From NCBI GenBank assembly GCA_903920405.1, contig CAIXMC010000291.1, positions 1 through 10,208 on the forward strand: a stretch of DNA of 10,208 nt, given 5' to 3'. Source of the stretch: an uncultured beta proteobacterium. Lineage in GTDB: Bacteria > Pseudomonadota > Gammaproteobacteria > Burkholderiales > Burkholderiaceae_C. Positions 8,501 through 10,208 of the stretch are shown here, piece by piece (the stretch's first letter is position 1; each line of letters opens with the position of its first letter). The notes under the pieces are model-generated. The model saw nothing but the letters and a program-made list of their open reading frames with translations. It searched no databases and was not told the DNA's origin. Made by a program: the position numbers and the translations under genes.

Positions 8501-10208
8501 TTCCATCACTGCACCCACAAATCTGACAGTTGCATCGGGTGGATCGGGTGTTTATCAGGTGTCCGGCGGCATTGCACCTTTTACCTCGGTGAGCAGTAAT
8601 GTGGCTGTCGCAACGGTAACGCAACCCGTGAATTCAACGTTTACGATCCAGGGTGTCAGCACAGGTTCGACCACCATCACGTTAAAAGATGCAACGGGAG
8701 CGCTCATCACGGTTTCTGTCACAGTACCAGCGCCTCAGGCTTTGTTTATGGACACGCCTCCCACTTTGACACTGGCGGCCGGGGCAACACACTCCACACA
8801 CATTTATGGAGGAACGGGACCGTACACAGTCAACAACAGCAACCCTGCCGTCCTCACAACCCCAACCGGTTCGTTGGGGGCGAATGTGACCAATTTTGCG
8901 ATTGTTGCCAGGAAAGCGGGAACAGCGACAGTAGCCATCAGCGATGCCAACGGCAGCGTTGTGACTCTTGCAGTGACGGTGCCCCTGCCCGGTGTTGTCT
9001 TTACGGATGGGCCGGCCAATCTGACCCTGATCATCGGCACGGCCAGCAGCACCTACACCATAGCGGGTGGACAGCCTTTCACGGGAGGAACCTACCATAT
9101 TGCAAGCAGCAACGTGGCAGTAGCCACTGCATTACCGGCTGATGGTTCATCTTTCACCATCACAGGTGTTTCCAGTGGTACAACGGCGATTGTCATGACT
9201 GACGCACAAGGTGTCAGTGCAACGATCAACGTCACGGTCGCCCCCCTCGGGGCATTGATGACCACGGCACCGTCAAACCTCACATTGCCCGTCAACAGCG
9301 CCAGTCCGGTCTATGCGATTACAGGCGGTTCTCCGTATTCCACCACACCCCATTTCAAAGCTGAAAGCAGCAATCCTGCACTCGTTACGGCAACAGCAAC
9401 CACGACGGTGGCATCTGGTGTATCAGCCACTTCATTGACGATCAACGCATTGCCAAACACCAATGGAGGCACTGCCAATGTGGTTGTATCAGACTCCAAG
9501 GGGATACAAGTTACGATAGCAGTCACAGTACCAGCGCCAGTAGTCTTGTTCACAACAGCACCGTCGGCACTGAGTATGCCCAAAGTTGGGTCACTGACAT
9601 TCGGCATTTACGGTGGTTCGCCAAATTACACAGTCACCAGTCTTAATCCTGCAGTGGTCAGTGTGACACCGCTTGTTGCTGGATCCTCAAGTTACACACT
9701 CACCAGCGTGTCTGGCGGGTCTGCCATCATCATGATCAGTGACTCCAAAGGCGCAACAGTCAATGTTGTTGCGACCGTGCCAACATCTGCATTGTTCTCC
9801 GATGCACCTGACAACGTCACTGTGGGGGCAACTGCGCCCGGCAATACCTACACCGTCACTCTGTCGGGTGGTACGAAACCCTACACGGCTATCAGCAGTA
9901 ACGCAGCGGTGGCAACAGCCACAGTACCGGCAGCGGATGGAACATTTGTTATGACAGGTGTCAGTGCAGGTACAACCGCAGTCGTGATCAAGGATGCAAC
10001 GGGCACACAAATCACCCTCTCGGTGACCGTGCCAGCACCTGCAGTCTTGTTCAGTACGGCACCTTCAACTTTGCAAATTTTGCACGGTGCGACCAATTTC
10101 TATACCATTTTTGGCGGTACTGCACCTTATGTTGTCAACACCAATGGCATCATCGCCAAAGCGGTCATCAGCAGTGGTAACAGTTTGGCGATATCTGGCT
10201 TGGTGCCA
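5565..10208 (+). CDS. Giant repeat-rich lipoprotein with tandem Ig-like units (3' end outside window)
   Basis: One uninterrupted frame of 1548 codons runs from ATG 5565 to the window edge with no stop, so the gene is partial. The start has AGAGG (5553-5557) seven bases upstream. A short signal peptide ends in the lipobox L16-T17-A18-C19. Gly follows at +2, so nothing marks it for retention in the inner membrane, and five Gly encoded by GGT codons come next. After a Pro/Thr/Ser linker (to about residue 44) the rest is tandem units of 80-98 residues. Each reads roughly LFTTAPxNLTL, then GGTxPYxVxSSNPAVA, then LTITGxSxGTAxIxISDAKG, then TITVTVPAP. This resembles bacterial Ig-like (Big_2/invasin-type) beta domains. 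I see no Trp, very few Arg, and only two Cys besides the lipidated one. A stalk, adhesin or surface-layer role is inferred; no enzymatic motif is visible. Confidence 0.9.
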   Translation, partial: MRLPTYLTALFVAVFLTACGGGGGDGGTPLDGSGSSPIVPIVTPLYTTAPPLLTLQNGTSSPSYIIGGGVPPYGANSESPSIVEVTVTGSEFVINAKGSGSASIVFVDSAGTKQAISVTVPAPDVLFTDLGSSSDISIGTTIFTNIFGGTPFTGAAPYVVNNSNPSVVKTVLSGTTLAITGLSTGSATIAISDAKGKLTTISMNVPTPSALFTDAPSTLTLTSGTANSFTIFGGTKPYAVKNGNPAVASALIVKTADDVLTISGISSGTSTLVVSDSKGATTTITVIVPAPGALSSTAPANLTLTRGTTNIFAISGGTKPYGVANNNPSVASELVTDSTLSITGLSSGTASLVVSDAKGSTLTIAVTVPDPGALFTTAPSTLTMPKAGSLMFAIAGGVPDYTVTSSNPAVVIVTPPAAGGSAYTLTSGTEGSATIVISDSKGKTVNIVATVPAAPALFTDAPANVTLGVTTPYPVTVSGGVGPYTALSSNADVVSATPTTSVADGKFVFTGKNAGSTAVTFKDATGTAITVSVTVPAPATLFSTAPATLGILSGATHYYQVFGGTPPYAVNDNSNGTIAKAVLSLGSGTVNDRLTITGLVPGHQTVAISDAKGAVITIDVTVNQGLFTDAPANLTLASGTGSNTFTIFGGVPFTGGVANYHVNSSNTSVASASITGSTLTIGANSTGSTILTISDSVGATTTTTVTVPGAGALLSTAPANLTLAMGSSHTFAMTSGVAPYTPASSNPALVSATVPAGSPTSLTIAALPATAGGTANVSVTDAKGMQLTIAVTVPAPSALFTTAPAKLAIAAGTPAKTFAVLGGTGNYSVVNTHPAIASGVMTGSSLAITGSMPGTGSVIVSDSGGAIVTVEVTVNAQGQLYLSASGCTNPGVGSAAPACGSTVYIQPGSSNTFNIIGGIPPYVANSNNLAVGKGSIVNANQLLVEAFASAVLPQTAQISVTDAAGTQINLTLIPQSSIFSITAPTNLTVASGGSGVYQVSGGIAPFTSVSSNVAVATVTQPVNSTFTIQGVSTGSTTITLKDATGALITVSVTVPAPQALFMDTPPTLTLAAGATHSTHIYGGTGPYTVNNSNPAVLTTPTGSLGANVTNFAIVARKAGTATVAISDANGSVVTLAVTVPLPGVVFTDGPANLTLIIGTASSTYTIAGGQPFTGGTYHIASSNVAVATALPADGSSFTITGVSSGTTAIVMTDAQGVSATINVTVAPLGALMTTAPSNLTLPVNSASPVYAITGGSPYSTTPHFKAESSNPALVTATATTTVASGVSATSLTINALPNTNGGTANVVVSDSKGIQVTIAVTVPAPVVLFTTAPSALSMPKVGSLTFGIYGGSPNYTVTSLNPAVVSVTPLVAGSSSYTLTSVSGGSAIIMISDSKGATVNVVATVPTSALFSDAPDNVTVGATAPGNTYTVTLSGGTKPYTAISSNAAVATATVPAADGTFVMTGVSAGTTAVVIKDATGTQITLSVTVPAPAVLFSTAPSTLQILHGATNFYTIFGGTAPYVVNTNGIIAKAVISSGNSLAISGLVP
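5619..5642 (+). repeat. GGT trinucleotide tract after the lipidated Cys codon
   Basis: The Cys19 codon TGC (5619-5621) is followed by five perfect GGT codons (5622-5636), then GAT and another GGT. Slippage here would change the Gly count without shifting the frame, so it can vary tether length but not switch the gene off. Confidence 0.8.
6684..7958 (+). repeat. Higher-order block, unit types A-B-C-D-E (units 5-9)
   Basis: Five neighbouring units each have a recognisable subtype. A (6684) has MPKAGSLMF and later AYTLTS. B (6933) has KDATGTAITVSVTVPAP. C (7185) has SGATHYY and an NGTIAKAVL stretch. D (7440) has the loop VPFTGG. E (7701) has TAGGTANVSVTDAKG followed by TIAVTVPAP. The same subtypes recur in the same order further downstream. 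Confidence 0.75.
8202..8495 (+). repeat. Atypical unit 11 with a two-cysteine insertion
   Basis: This 98-residue unit breaks the pattern. Its first strand is replaced or extended by LYLSASGCTNPGVGSAAPAC, giving Cys887 and Cys899, twelve residues apart. In my reading these are the only cysteines in the visible protein other than the lipidated Cys19. The closing VTVPAP is also lost (LTLIPQSS instead). A disulfide-stabilised loop is a reasonable inference, given export to an oxidising compartment. Confidence 0.75.
8496..9545 (+). repeat. Second higher-order block, unit types B-C-D-E (units 12-15)
   Basis: Unit 12 shares SSNVAVATVT and KDATGALITVSVTVPAP with type B. Unit 13 shares the AGATHS turn with type C. 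Unit 14 shares the QPFTGG loop with type D. Unit 15 shares NGGTANVVVSDSKG and TIAVTVPAP with type E. The order matches units 6-9, which points to duplication of a multi-unit block followed by divergence. Confidence 0.7.
9546..10208 (+). repeat. Third higher-order block, unit types A-B-C (units 16-18, cut at edge)
   Basis: Unit 16 (MPKVGSLTF, SYTLTS, NVVATVP) matches unit 5. Unit 17 (LSGGTKPYTAISSN, KDATGTQITLSVTVPAP) matches unit 6. The partial unit 18 (LFSTAPSTLQILHGATNFY, NGIIAKAVISS, GLVP) matches unit 7. The pairwise offset is 11 units. The similarity is visible in the DNA as well as the protein, but with many synonymous differences. Confidence 0.8.

Larger units (their letters stand above)
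5697..10208 (+). repeat. Tandem array of 17 complete and one partial Ig-like repeat units
   Basis: Unit starts, set at the Leu (or equivalent) of the recurrent LFTTAP-like motif: 5697, 5940, 6195, 6444, 6684, 6933, 7185, 7440, 7701, 7959, 8202, 8496, 8742, 8997, 9255, 9546, 9792 and 10047 (last one cut by the window edge). Lengths are 240-261 bases except units 11 (294) and 15 (291). All are multiples of three. Units have diverged strongly at both protein and synonymous positions, so this is an old array and not a recent slippage product. The most constant positions are the GG-x-x-PY turn, SSNP/SxxVA, a GT/GS near the third strand, SDAKG/SDSKG, and the closing VTVPAP. Confidence 0.92.

Noticed and set aside
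5780..10096. Many minus-strand open frames of 60-156 codons inside the lipoprotein gene, with similar protein sequences to each other
   Set aside because: They are the antisense of the repeat units. Their mutual similarity and the absence of stops follow from the repetitive sense sequence, and none shows a plausible independent start region or known domain.
5697..10208. CRISPR or other direct-repeat array
   Set aside because: The repetition is a roughly 250-base coding periodicity with diverged units in a single reading frame, not short identical repeats with unique spacers.

Overview
The window looks like a betaproteobacterial chromosome segment, probably Burkholderiales. This rests on the gene order pilM-pilN-pilO-pilP-pilQ, on PilM and PilQ sequences of the betaproteobacterial kind, on mid-range GC, and on a lipoprotein signal peptide followed at once by a run of glycines, a style common in that order. 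Genus cannot be settled by reading alone.

Layout. Bases 1-86 hold a pair of inverted 26-bp repeats, each containing a 20-bp palindrome of the form ATTCCC-N8-GGGAAT (the neisserial dRS3 pattern). Bases 87-220 are the leader of the pil operon and contain a small AT-rich dyad. Bases 221-5293 are a tightly packed plus-strand operon, pilMNOPQ, for the type IV pilus alignment subcomplex and its outer-membrane secretin. Three of its four junctions overlap or abut (GTGA, TAA-ATG, ATGA). At the pilQ stop codon begins a roughly 160-bp element that is one long imperfect palindrome with perfect 33-bp outer arms. It is flanked by TAA on both sides, so it looks like an inserted mobile palindrome (MITE-like) that may also serve as the operon's transcription terminator.

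From 5565 to the right edge, and continuing beyond it, runs a single open frame of at least 1548 codons. It encodes a lipoprotein (lipobox LTAC, then five Gly) followed by at least 17 complete and one partial Ig-like repeat units of 80-98 residues. The units are not interchangeable: a cyclic five-type order (A-B-C-D-E) can be followed through most of the array. The gene is therefore a product of multi-unit duplication, and the next unit outside the window can be predicted.

How the genes work together. PilM (cytoplasmic) binds the N-terminal tail of PilN. PilN and PilO form inner-membrane heterodimers, the lipoprotein PilP links them to PilQ, and PilQ is the pilus pore. The giant repeat lipoprotein sits where aroK/aroB commonly follow pilQ in related bacteria. 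Its composition suggests a long surface or periplasmic stalk or adhesin. A functional link with pili is only suggested by proximity.
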